A stretch of DNA of 64,000 bases from NCBI GenBank assembly GCA_922989275.2, contig OV277871.1:4960001-5024000 (forward strand), given 5' to 3'. The translations under genes were made by a program, and so were the position numbers. The notes under the pieces are model-generated. The model saw only the letters and a list, made by a program, of their open reading frames with translations. It did no database searches and was not told the origin of the DNA. The DNA is from Gari tellinella (Eukaryota > Mollusca > Bivalvia > Cardiida > Psammobiidae). Of this stretch, positions 1-10,053 are shown in pieces (positions within the stretch are counted from its first letter, which is position 1; the number at the start of each line of letters is the position of its first letter).

Positions 1-799
1 GAAAATACCCGGAATTATTTTTGTCTTGGAACTAGGTGTGACACATGATTTCTAGCTAATTTGTGGTCAATAAATTCATTGCTGACATTAAAATTGCCTT
101 TAGACGGTGTTGGATAGGTCAAATTATCAAATTCTAATCAATTGCCACTATATGGTATTGATAAAATGAAAAACAGTGTCGACATATATTATTGTCACAT
201 AACTTCATGTTAAAATAACATATTGTACCAACAGATTTGTCATTAAAGCATCTTTATTGTAATATGACTGTCCATGGTCATGCCTTGAGGGCATACAGCC
301 AGCATAATCTTTCATGTGGCAATTCTCCAGATAAGCGAAGGGCACATGCTGTTGAAACATGTACAAATCTTGGTGTTGAAATGGGTCCTTTATGGACTGT
401 TTACTTTGCCAGTATCGCATAAATACTCAACAACCCATGCCATACATGTTGTCTCAGTTCATTGAGTCATCTAACCGGGCAAGGAATTGAAGTCATCCGT
501 ACAGCCATATAACAACATAAACCAATGCCAGTCACAAGGTATGGTAGTCGATCAGCCCGTCTTCATGTTTGAAAAGAAACTTCAATAGTAATATCCGCAG
601 ACAGAACACGGTAAGGCCCTTGCTCATCCCTTCATTGGCAGCCATTACATTTGCAAACTAAAATGCGTGCATCAGAAACAAGCAAGAAACACATTATTTC
701 TATTATGCCAAAAATGCTACAGACAAACTGTCATCTGACGGGTGGATTAAACATGTACCACCAGCCACATGTAGAATACTGCTAAAAACTGAATCTTCT
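1..799. other. no supportable gene; unassigned sequence
   Basis: Two overlapping 60-70 codon open frames on opposite strands at 205-422 show no motif I recognise. The rest is unique-looking AT-rich sequence. Confidence 0.4.
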
Positions 800-1130
800 G
801 ATTCTTCTATATAGAAGCGGTTGATTCACAAATACCATGAGTCTTCATATGATACTATTTCTAGTATTTTATAAACCTGTCAATCCACCTCCGCCATGTG
901 GAAATACGCGCGAAAAGAAACATATCTGTCGGGATTGCGTAACGTCGTGCGACGTCGTGGCGCGACCGCCAATAGGTCGCGCGTCGTTACGTCATATACA
1001 TATAAACATGTTTGAGAATCAGAGTTGTAGTTAGAGTTAACGAAGAAGATTGTGAATTAAAGAGTAAAGATTTGGAGAAGTTTCAGAGTCATCATTCACC
1101 CGACATTTTGGTGCCGTGACCAGGATGAAC
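800..1130 (+). mobile_element. LTR-retrotransposon remnant, possibly BEL/Pao-like, with primer-binding-like site
   Basis: The segment contains a TATAAA-like box near 1000, a GC-rich promoter-like stretch (895-985) and an end ...CACCCGACA at 1105. This is followed at once by TTTTGGTGCCGTGACC (1106-1121), the kind of sequence found directly after the 5' LTR of BEL/Pao elements. No gag or pol reading frame follows and no matching 3' LTR was found, so this is at best a decayed end. The left boundary is a guess. Confidence 0.35.
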
Positions 1131-2082
1131 ACGATTACGTATCATGTACATATTAAAATATGTCGATCAGTGTGTACCTCAGAAAATAACCCAACGCATG
1201 TATAAGGATAAGGGCGTTTGAAAAACAATACTAGACATATATGTACAATAAATAGCGTCCTGGGTTACAAAAACATTATAATTTCATTCATTTGAATGTG
1301 ATAACTCTAATAGATGCCTTTGAAGATCTTAGAAATATTTTTAATGGAAAGCAATGGTAAACTGCTGTATTTAGATACGTCAACACATACCCTAGGTTAA
1401 ATTATTTGGAATGCAACTAAATATAAATTTTCTAAACAAACATACATGTGGTTACACTATCAACAGTTAAAGTGACGTTGTTCAAGAATTTTTTGTCTGA
1501 ACCATGTTACTTTGCGTTCACCGTCTACAACGCCAATCCAGATTCTGCCATTAACGATGTGATCGTCCTAGATTCCTCCATCCGTCCATATAGCTTGGTC
1601 TGTACAGGTATCGACTCTGGCCACATGTTCAAGGCCACAAGTACACAAGGGGATGGGGCTATCTTCATATTGGTAAACATATGTGAGTCAAGTGCAGGGC
1701 CTTATTATAGCCACATGTTCCCTTCTGTGTCTGAGCCACGTTGAAACGTAATTGGAAGTGGCCAACCCAATATTACTTTCAAGCAATTCTGGATGCAGGT
1801 CCAATGAGTATATCCTAACCAAATAAAGGTCTACCTATACACTTACCCTAACGGAGAAAGTGCTTATGAATCACTGGGGCCAGAATAAATGATTTGACTG
1901 TCCCGTAGATCTGGACACTTGCAGACCGCTGAGGTGTTCGACGAAACGTTTCGTATTGATTACATGGCTCCAATGCCAAACCAAACAACAAGACATTCTC
2001 TTAAATGAACAAACCAATGAAGATCAAGACAATATAGAAGATTTAATTAGTTAACATAGAAAAATAGTCAGTGAGCTTACTG

Positions 2083-3440
2083 TAGCCGGGAAAAAATCGG
2101 GAAATCGACGTTAGAAACTTCTAGTTTCATATGAGCTCACCCCGTTCCTTTGGCACCATTCAATCTAGATGGTAACATGAAGAAAACTACAAAATTCGCA
2201 ACATTGCCTAGGTTTGAAGAAAGGTAGAAATAAAGCAGCTTGACAAAAAAGAACACCCAGGGCTTTTAGTCATTGACTTGATGTTGCTTAGGATGATATG
2301 CACCAAAAGGTCTGATTGTAAAACATTTGGTGATGTTTCTAAGAAACTTGCATCAGTAGTTTTAGGCGTGGCACTCAAATATACAGCTCTGATTGGGGAT
2401 AACTACCAGTATGAAAAATCTATCAAGTCCGGAGAAAGGACGAGGCACTGGCATGTAGAGATGCAGGAAATAAGAAATCAGACAACGAAAACGCCCATAT
2501 CAAGGCAAATAGCAAAGTTACTTTAAAATCCTGTCAACAAGGTCGACAATATCAAGGCAGATTTAGTTTTTAGAGAATTGACTGATCAGTTTGAAAATTA
2601 ATTACCAGATGATATGACTGTATTTATCGGTGGCGGTTTCAAAGACACAGATAAAGCAGTAAAAGTACTGAGAAACACTTGTGAAAGTGTAGAAGAACTA
2701 CGGTCTGACCATGAGGATGCAAACTCTAGAATGATTCCACATATAGATTTCGTCGTGAGAGAGCTCCATGTTACAAATATTGTTCTGTGGATTCCGAAGT
2801 GGCAGAACTTTGTCAAAGAATAGCATTATCAAATATTCAGACGCCAAATAAAACGTTTTATTCATATACACGACAAAAGCATCAGACCTTGGAGAAACAT
2901 TTTCAAATGTTTGCCGGTCATACATGCGTTGAGGGTTGTGCCTCTAATAGTGCATTTTATGGAATGAGGAAGAAACGTTGGAGCACCATTGTCACGAATA
3001 GTGTAATTGCTTGAAGGACATGGAGAAGTTGGAGAGGACCCAGTAGACATATCAATACGTGCAACATAAGCTGCGACACAGGCAGTGTCTGTTTATACAG
3101 CGACATGCTAGAAGAAAACATTGGTAGTGTCGAACATTTACGAAGAGAAATAACTACAAACGTACCAGTCTTTTATCTGGAAATCAGCCACAAAGCAATA
3201 CCTCAAACTATCATTCCCAGTTACCGCTAGTTTGGGCACCGTTGGAAATAATCACCTGGTTCTGATTAAAATGACAAAATACATTCTGCAATAATTGGTT
3301 TCAAAAGATGCGCATGCAAAAGCTATTGCTCATCGAGGCGATGCAAATGCCAAAAGGAAAATGTGCAGCCAACTGACGCATGTGCTGGCGATGACGATAT
3401 ATGTGAAAACAGGGTTGGTTGTGCTCATGTAAATAGTGAA
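2083..3440 (+). pseudogene. broken copy of a multicopy invertebrate gene family with a Cys-rich tail
   Basis: In one frame, 2083-2823 reads through stops near 2524 and 2599 and encodes blocks resembling a large uncharacterised cnidarian/mollusc family: VSYELTPFLW, VIDLMLLR, ALIGDNYQYEKSIKSGER, GGGFKDTDKAVKV and SDHEDANSRMIPHIDFVV (intact members have an E-E-A-D-T-R-like core here). After a frame change near 2787 it reads DSEVAELCQRIALSN and GCASNSAFYGMRKKRW, corresponding to the G-C-D-T-T-S-A-F block. Around 3305-3420 a Cys cluster CACKSYCSSRRCKCQKENVQ follows, like a CXC tail. Stops and frame changes show that it is dead. I do not know the family's function; intact copies may be mobile. Confidence 0.6.
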
Positions 3441-4310
3441 GGAGACGACCAGTAGGCTATGAAATATGTGACAAAACATTCAAGCCATCATGATGGAATT
3501 TGGAGCATAGAAATTACCCAATGCTCGACCGGCAGAGTGGCACATTTCCAGCATCGCAAACCGGACACTTACACATTGTAATTCACACCATACACACTAG
3601 TGAACTACAGTAAAATAAAAATAAACACTACAAAATATTCATTAACGTACGTCAGTTTGCGTCAGTCAGACGAAAATGAAATGTCATTCGATTCAGATGA
3701 ACACAATATAGTAAAAAGAAAGGTACGCTAGCATACATGACACATATGAGCGACATGGCTATAAGATACATGTATGAATGATATTAACAATAATTATGTA
3801 GCAAGATATCAATTGTGATAACTTTTAGCAGACGTCAAATTTTGAAAAAAATAACTAACTAGTACTCAACTACTCTGATACATATGCTGCTGATTTGCCT
3901 TCTAACCAACTCGCTAAATACACAATGCCCATCTGCATGACCATATTTTGAAAATAATACGTAAACGGCAAAAAATCCTAACGTAATGCAGTTGAATTTA
4001 ATCATTCAAACTCGGAATAGTTAATGTGAGGAATGATTCAACTGGCGTTACGATACACTAGAATTATATATGACGGTTCTGTGTAGATCTATTAAAATGT
4101 TTAAATGATATTTGGCAATTTATCTATTCAACTTAAACAAAGAGGAGCCTGCTCAAACAAACGAGACATCGCAGACGATACGAATACCCTCGCTCAGTTT
4201 ATTGATACTTACGATGGCATTTTAAAAGGGGTGATTTCTGTGAATATGTGTGTGAAGTTTCGTGGTAAAGGAATATACTTCGAAAAAAATGAGTTACATA
4301 CATATGCACA
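3441..4310. other. unassigned AT-rich sequence
   Basis: No gene, hairpin or tandem structure stands out. A short open frame at 4105-4371 runs into the AGGTCA repeat and is not a plausible gene. Confidence 0.4.
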
Positions 4311-4314
4311 TACA

Positions 4315-4915
4315 CACATTTTGGAATTGAGGTCAAAGGTCAAGGTCAAAGTCAAAGTGACCTTGAAGTAGTACTCAACATCCCGCCATCTCATTATGTA
4401 TTAACACACCAAATTTGCTTTTCCTTGCTGATACGGTAGAAAAGATATACTCCAGACAAGGTTTTTAAAAAGAATTGAGGTCAAAGGTCAAGGTCACAGT
4501 AAAGTAAAAGTAGTACACGACACTCCGCAATCCCAAAGTGTACTCACACAACAAATTTGCTATTCCTAGCTAATATTGTAATGGAAATATACTCAGGACA
4601 AAATGAGTTACATATATACAAGCATACACACATTTTACAATTGAGGTGAAAGGTCAAGGTCAATGTCACAGTGACCTTAAAGTAGTACGTGGCACTCCGC
4701 CTTCTCATGATGTTCTTACACACTAAATTAACTATTTCTAGCTAATACGTTACAGAAGATATGCTCCGGACAAGCTTTTTTAAAAAAGTGAGGTCAAAGG
4801 TCAAGGTCAAGGTCGCAGTGACCTCAATTTAGAACGTGACACTGCGCCATCCCAAGATGTATTCACACAACAAATTTGGTGTCCTTAGCTAAATTGGTAA
4901 CGGAAATATACAAGT
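4315..4915 (+). repeat. tandem repeat, about 150-165 bp unit, with AGGTCA half-site runs
   Basis: Four units begin near 4329, 4477, 4644 and 4790, each opening with GAGGTCAAAGGTCAAGGTCA followed by AGTGACCTTGAA-like sequence, then ACACACCAAATTTGC and AGAAATATACTCC. The AGGTCAAAGGTCA core is a direct repeat with one-base spacing. Confidence 0.8.
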
Positions 4916-5124
4916 AGTGTTAAAATACAATATAATTGTGGCGAAAATTGAATAATTGAAGGTCAGAGTTATCGCCCTTGTAAAAATGTCCCTGACCACT
5001 TTCAGCCTTGGCATCCGGCCTTTCCAAACTCGGGAAGGTCTATACTATTCAAATATACCATTAGAAATTTTCTGCATCTCCGCTTGCAAATCATTGTTAT
5101 TTAAGGGTCTTTTGAGAGTTGGCG

Positions 5125-5304
5125 CCCTCACTATTAATTATTAGGGTGTTTACGATAGGTGACCGCTTAAAGCAAGGTGGCAGTGAAACAGAAAGCTCCT
5201 TTAGGAGCTTTCTGTTTCACTGTCACCTTGCTTTTAGCTGTCACCTGTCTATTATAGTATCAATAAGCCTTCGTTTTAGTGGTCGTAATAGCGAGGTTTT
5301 ACTG
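5125..5304. mobile_element. family G hairpin MITE (pogo-like), left end decayed
   Basis: The right end TGGTCGTAATAGCGAGG...TTTTACTG matches the family G terminal repeat; the left end is degraded. The core is a palindrome with arms TTAAAGCAAGGTG...GAAAGCTCC around TTTAGG (about 5168-5238). Confidence 0.6.
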
Positions 5305-5377
5305 TAGTTCCATTTCATACAGCATTCTTCCTCTTACAGTACACCAGATATGTCACAGCTGAAACATAATCATTATA

Positions 5378-5572
5378 CAGTAAAACCTCACTATTACGAC
5401 CATTAAATTCTAGTCTAAATTATTAGGTGTTTACATCAGGTGACTGCTTAAAGCAAGGTGACAGTAAAACAGGAGTTTTCTGTTTTACTGTCATCTTGCT
5501 TTAAACTGTCACCTGTTTTTTATACAATCAATTAGCTTTCATTTTAGTGGTCATAATAGAGAGGTTTTACTG
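5378..5572. mobile_element. family G hairpin MITE, complete
   Basis: A 195-bp element with ends CAGTAAAACCTCACTATTAC and its inverse (GAGAGGTTTTACTG). TTAAAGCAAGGTGACAGTAA opens the hairpin. CAGT ends with TA flanks suggest a Tc1/mariner-pogo type MITE. Confidence 0.8.
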
Positions 5573-5582
5573 AACAACTTAA

Positions 5583-5975
5583 CGCTTTACTCTATAGATA
5601 CACATTTTGGCGCATTTAATTAATTCCTCCACTGAAGAAAACAGTTCCATTCTATACAGTAATGAAAATGTAAGCTTTAACCCTTTACCCCATAGCCTGT
5701 TTCTAGTTTTGAAAATAGGTGACTACTTAAAGCAAGTTGAAAGTAAATCAGAATGTGCCATATGGCGCATTCTGCTTTACTTTCAGTCTGCTTTAAGCTA
5801 TTACCTGCTAGAATAAGGAAAGTATTAAATATAACACATATTCATAAAGGTATATATAGGAACTATTTTCTTCAGCGGATGAATAAAATGCAAGTGCTAA
5901 AAGTCGCTTCTATAACTTATAAGGCAAAGGGTTAAGTGGGCACCTGTCTAGAAAGCGAAACAGGCTATGGAGTAA
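5583..5975. mobile_element. family A MITE shell with a second element replacing its hairpin
   Basis: The left part (CTTTACTCTATAGATACAC...CAGTAATGAAAATGTAAGC) and right part (GTGGGCACCTGTC...GGCTATGGAGTAAAGG) are the two flanks of a family A element. Its own hairpin is missing, and a full family A copy (5677-5935) sits between the two TTAA motifs that normally bound the hairpin. Confidence 0.6.
5677..5935 (-). mobile_element. family A hairpin MITE, nested
   Basis: TTAACCCTTTACCCCATAGC at the left and GGCAAAGGGTTAA at the right, 259 bp, with the hairpin near 5729-5795. TTAA is duplicated on both sides. Confidence 0.75.
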
Positions 5976-6389
5976 AGGATTTATTGCAACTTAATTCTCT
6001 CAAAGATCTAAATAAAGTAGAAGCTGTGTCTGTAAGATACATAATGATGTCCCCTGGTTGTGTGCACATATTTGCAAAAAATCAAAAACATCAATAGATC
6101 ATAATTATAATTCTTTGAACAAGAGGGACTGAAGGCCCTGATATCACTCACCTGCTATAATGAAGCCTGATAGCTTTACCTTTGAATTTAACCCATTTTA
6201 TTCTAAATCCATTCAAATTTGAAGTACAGCATTTAAACAACATTGGAATATGAATTACTCTAGTATAGTAGAGTACATCAAGGGCAGATAACTAGAGCCT
6301 AAATAATACTGAAATGAAGCATTTTCTAGCATTTCAAAGTATAGCAAGGGCAGATAACTCTTGCCACAATGGTTAGATTTCAACAATAA

Positions 6390-6835
6390 TTGCACTCCCT
6401 CGAGAACTTATAGCTATATACATTGTGTGCAAGTATAATTAAAATCCATTGAAAACTGTAGTTGCAAGAGTCATAATCGTACTCATCCAAACTCTTATGG
6501 TAATATACAATCTGAGCAAATTGAAGAAAGATTGGGATAAAAATTGTGGCCTCTACAGAGTAAACATTGTTAAATATGGCATTTTCAGCAATTCAAAGGT
6601 AGATAACTCTTGATCTATTGGATCGATTTCAACCATAATGAAACTCATCCGAACTCTTATAGTTATATACAATCTACACAAGTTTGAGAAAGATTAGATT
6701 AAAAGTGTGGCCTCTAGAGTGTAAACACTGTTAAATAGGGCGTTTTCAGCAATTCAAAGGTAGATAACTCTTGACCTTCAACCATAATCAAACTCATCCA
6801 ATCTCTTATGGTAATATACTATCTGAGCAAGTTAA
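6390..6835. repeat. tandem repeat, about 165-180 bp unit (left part of a split array)
   Basis: About three units share TTTCAGCAATTCAAAGGTAG, ATAACTCTTGACC, AACTCTTATGGTAATATAC and GTGGCCTCTAGAGTGTAAAC. The same array resumes at 13715-14080, so the block between was inserted into it. Confidence 0.75.
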
Positions 6836-7699
6836 ACAAGAGCCGTATACGGCCCTAAATCGCTCACCTGGAACAACTGAAATAAGCGTAAAATAAATGG
6901 GATAGCTGAGAAATTATGACAATAGGATTTAGCCAATCACTGAGTATATGCCAAGGGCAATGATTTGAACAATATTGACAGCAAACATTTAAGAAAACAA
7001 TTTAGTAAAAATTTAGACGGACGAAACAAGATTTTTTAAAATTTAATGAAACGATCGTTCTTTTAGCTCTTGTGACCTAGATATGCAACAGACCGGAACC
7101 ATTTGAACAAAATTGGTAATGTACCTCTCGAAGTCACACCATGCCAAGTATCAAAGCTCTGGAAATCTTAGTTTCAGGAAAAGATGTTTGAAGTTTCACT
7201 ATATAACTCTACGTAAAACTGTGACTCCCGGGGTAGGGTTATTTTTTATCCAAGGGACATAATTTGAAAAACTTTGATAGAGTACCAGTAGATGATGCTT
7301 TGTGCCAAATATCTAAGCTCAGTGTACTGCGGTTTCAGACAAGAAGATTTTTAAAGTTTTTATTGAAGCGATCTGTTTTTAGCTCCTGTGACCTAGATAT
7401 GCAATGGACTGGAACCATTTAAACAAGAGCGTGTCCCAGTTACACGAATGCCCCCGATGATACAGGGAGGGGAATCCAGACTATCAAACGTAAAAGTTAG
7501 AGAGCTGAAACTGTAGTGGAGCGCCATTTTGAGGACTTCAAGGGCCATTACTCCAAAGGGCCTAGCATAAATTGGTGCCGCTGGTTATCCAAATTGGTCT
7601 CCATTTTATGTCAACAAACATTTTCAGAAAGTTTGGTGATGATCAGATGAAAAGCAATGTGTTTGTGAAACACAAATGCCCCCAGCCAGCATCATGTTC

Positions 7700-9610
7700 T
7701 GTAATGTAATGCTTATTTGCAAAAGTAGGTCAAAAGTCATGGTCGTAGGGTAAATGAAACATTGGCATGGTTGGAGAAGTCTTAACACAAGAAACCTATA
7801 AAGTATGGAAGCTCTAGGCCTACTGGTTCAAATGTTATAGGCGTATAAAGATTTATACAAATAAAGGTCAAAGGTCAAGGTCACAAGGGCAAAAAACGTA
7901 GGTATGGTTGGAAAGGTCTTGACACAAGAAATATATAAACAAAATATGAAAGCCGTAGGCCTACTGGTGCAAATGTTATAGCCATTTAAAGATTTCAACA
8001 AAAGTAGGTCAAATGTCAAGGTCACAAGGTCAAAAAGTTTTGTATGGTTAGAAAGGGAAAACACATGTCAAGTATAAAAGGCCAAGGTGCAAAAATGCAA
8101 AAGTTCTATCCAAGGTTAAGGTTTTTGGTTAAAGTTTGATTAAATAGGTCAAAGATCGAGGTCAAGGTCACATGGTCAAAGATGTTGGTATGGTTGGAAA
8201 GGTCTTGACACAAGAAATATACATACAAAATATTAAAGCCCTGGGCCAACTGGTGCAAATGTTATAGCCATTTAAAGATTTTTACAAAAGTCTGTCAAAT
8301 GTCAAGGTCACAAGGTCAAAAAGTTTTGTATGGTTGGAAAGGTCTTGCCATGAAGAATACACATGCCAAGTATAAAAGGCCCAGGTTCAAAAATGCAAAA
8401 GTTATAGCCAATGTTAATGTTTTTGGTTAAAGTTTGATTAAATAGGTCAACGGTGAAGGTCAAGGTCACATGGTCAAAGATATTGGTATGGTAGGAAAGG
8501 TCTTGACACAAAACATATACATACAAAATATTAAAGCCCTATGCTAACTGGTGCAAATGTTATAGCAATTTAAAGATTTTTACAAAAGAAGGTCAAATGT
8601 CAAGGTCAAAAAGTTGTGTATGGTTGGAAAGGTCTTGCCATGAGGAATACACATGCCAAGTATAAAATGCCCAGGTGCAAAAATGCAAAAGTTATAGCCA
8701 AGGTTAAGGTTTTTGGTTAAAGTTTGATTAAATAGGTCAAAGGTCAAGGTCAAGGTCGCATGGTCAAAGATGTTGGTATGGTTGGAAAGGTCTTGACACA
8801 AGAAATATACATACAAAATATGAAAGCCCTGGGCCTACTGGTTCAAATGTTATAGCCATTTAAAGATTTTTACAAAAGAAGGTCAAATTTCAAGGTCAAG
8901 GTCAAAAAGTTTTATATGGTTGGAAAGGTCTTGCCATGAGGAATACACATGCAAAGTATAAAAGGCCCAGGTGCAAAAATGCAAAAGTTATAGCCAAGGT
9001 TAAGGTTTTTGGTTAAAGTTTGATTAAATAGGTCAAATGTCAAGGTCAAGGTCCCATGGTCAAAGATGTTGGTATGGTTGGAAAGGTCTTGACACAAGAA
9101 ATATACATACAAAATATGAAAGCCATGTGCCTACTGGTTCAAATGTTATAGCCATTTAAAGATTTTTACAAAAGTAGGTCAAATTTCAAGGTCAAGGTCA
9201 CAAGGTCAAAAAGTTTTATATGGTTGGAAAGGTCTTGCCATGAGGAATACACATGCAAAGTATAAAAGGCCCAGGTGTAAAAATGCAAAAGTTATAGCCA
9301 AGGTTAAGGTTTTTGGTTAAAGTTTGATTAAATAGGTCAAAGGTCAAGGTCACATGGTCAAAGATGTTGGTATGGTTGGAAAGGTCTTGACAAAAGAAAT
9401 ATGCATACAAAATATGAAAGCCCTGGGCCTACTGGTGCAAATGTTATAGCCATTTAAAGATTTTTACAAAAGTAGGTCAAATGTCAAGGTCAAGGTCACA
9501 AGGTCAAAAAGGTTTGTATGGATGGAAAGGTCTTGATACAGGGAAGACACATGCCAAGTATAAAAGGTCCAGGTACAAAAATGCAAGAGTTATAGCCAAG
9601 GTTAAGGTTT
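7700..9610 (-). repeat. tandem array, about 300-bp unit, rich in AGGTCA half sites
   Basis: Units recur about every 290-300 bp (8282, 8581, 8870, 9168, 9467). Each holds two sub-blocks with TAGGTCAAAGGTCAAGGTCA, GTATGGTTGGAAAGGTCTTG and GCAAATGTTATAGCCATTTA. Open frames of 60-78 codons on the minus strand are by-products: each unit repeats the same peptide and none has a start in a sensible context. Confidence 0.85.
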
Positions 9611-9615
9611 TTGGC

Positions 9616-9655
9616 ACAGACAGACGGACAGACGGATGGACAGACGGACGGACGT
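9616..9655. repeat. CAGACGGACGG simple repeat
   Basis: Runs of GACGGACA/GACGGACG, also at 9799-9825, 10468-10480 and 11860-11890. Such runs often sit near the ends of mollusc repeat units. Confidence 0.8.
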
Positions 9656-9831
9656 TCTCACAGTTGGACATTTGTTGGGTATATTTTTTGTTTAAAAATA
9701 CCCAACAGTACACTAAAATACCCAACAATAACAATAGGGCAATCACGGAATGAATGGAATCTATTGTTCTCCCTACCCAACAAAGGACCTTTCGTGCTCT
9801 CAGACGGACGGATGGACGGACGGACGTGCCA

Positions 9832-9986
9832 CCGAAATGGGTTAGAGGGCCTTTTCTTTTGTTATTTTCTTTTGTTTGAATAACGGGCCACGGCCCCTTA
9901 TTCTATTGTTACGGAATGAACTCTATTGTCTTCTTTTGTTATGTTTACCGTTATCTGGCCAGAAAAGGCCCTCTAACCCATTTCGG
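9832..9986. repeat. inverted repeat, 25-bp arms
   Basis: The arms are CCGAAATGGGTTAGAGGGCC+TTTTC at the left and the exact inverse (GAAAAGGCCCTC...CATTTCGG) at the right, separated by about 100 bp. Probably a foldback MITE nested in the larger element. Confidence 0.7.
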
Positions 9987-10053
9987 TTGTGCGAACCAAC
10001 AGACATGACAAAAACTATATGCCCCCGAATCGTAGATTCTGGGGGCATAAAAA

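Larger units (their letters stand above)
7427..10053 (+). mobile_element. second Helitron-like insertion inside a tandem unit
   Basis: The left flank GGAACCATTTAAACAA and right flank TATTGGTAAAGTACC join into the uninterrupted unit seen at 10865-10885 and 11200-11220. The insertion is therefore precise, between A and T, with no target duplication. The element starts GAGCGTGTCCCAGTTACACG followed by AATGCCCCCGATG. It ends with a hairpin ATGCCCCCGAATC-GTA-GATTCTGGGGGCAT plus AAAAA. Confidence 0.6.

Noticed and set aside
1448..1744. 98-codon plus-strand frame as a gene
   Set aside because: No recognisable motif, homologous block or splice context; it lies between an LTR-like remnant and a dead gene copy.
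7828..9410. Series of 60-78 codon minus-strand open frames with repeated FNQTLTKNLNLGYNFCIF-like peptides
   Set aside because: Each frame is the same tandem repeat unit translated again; no start context, no domain, and length set by the repeat period.
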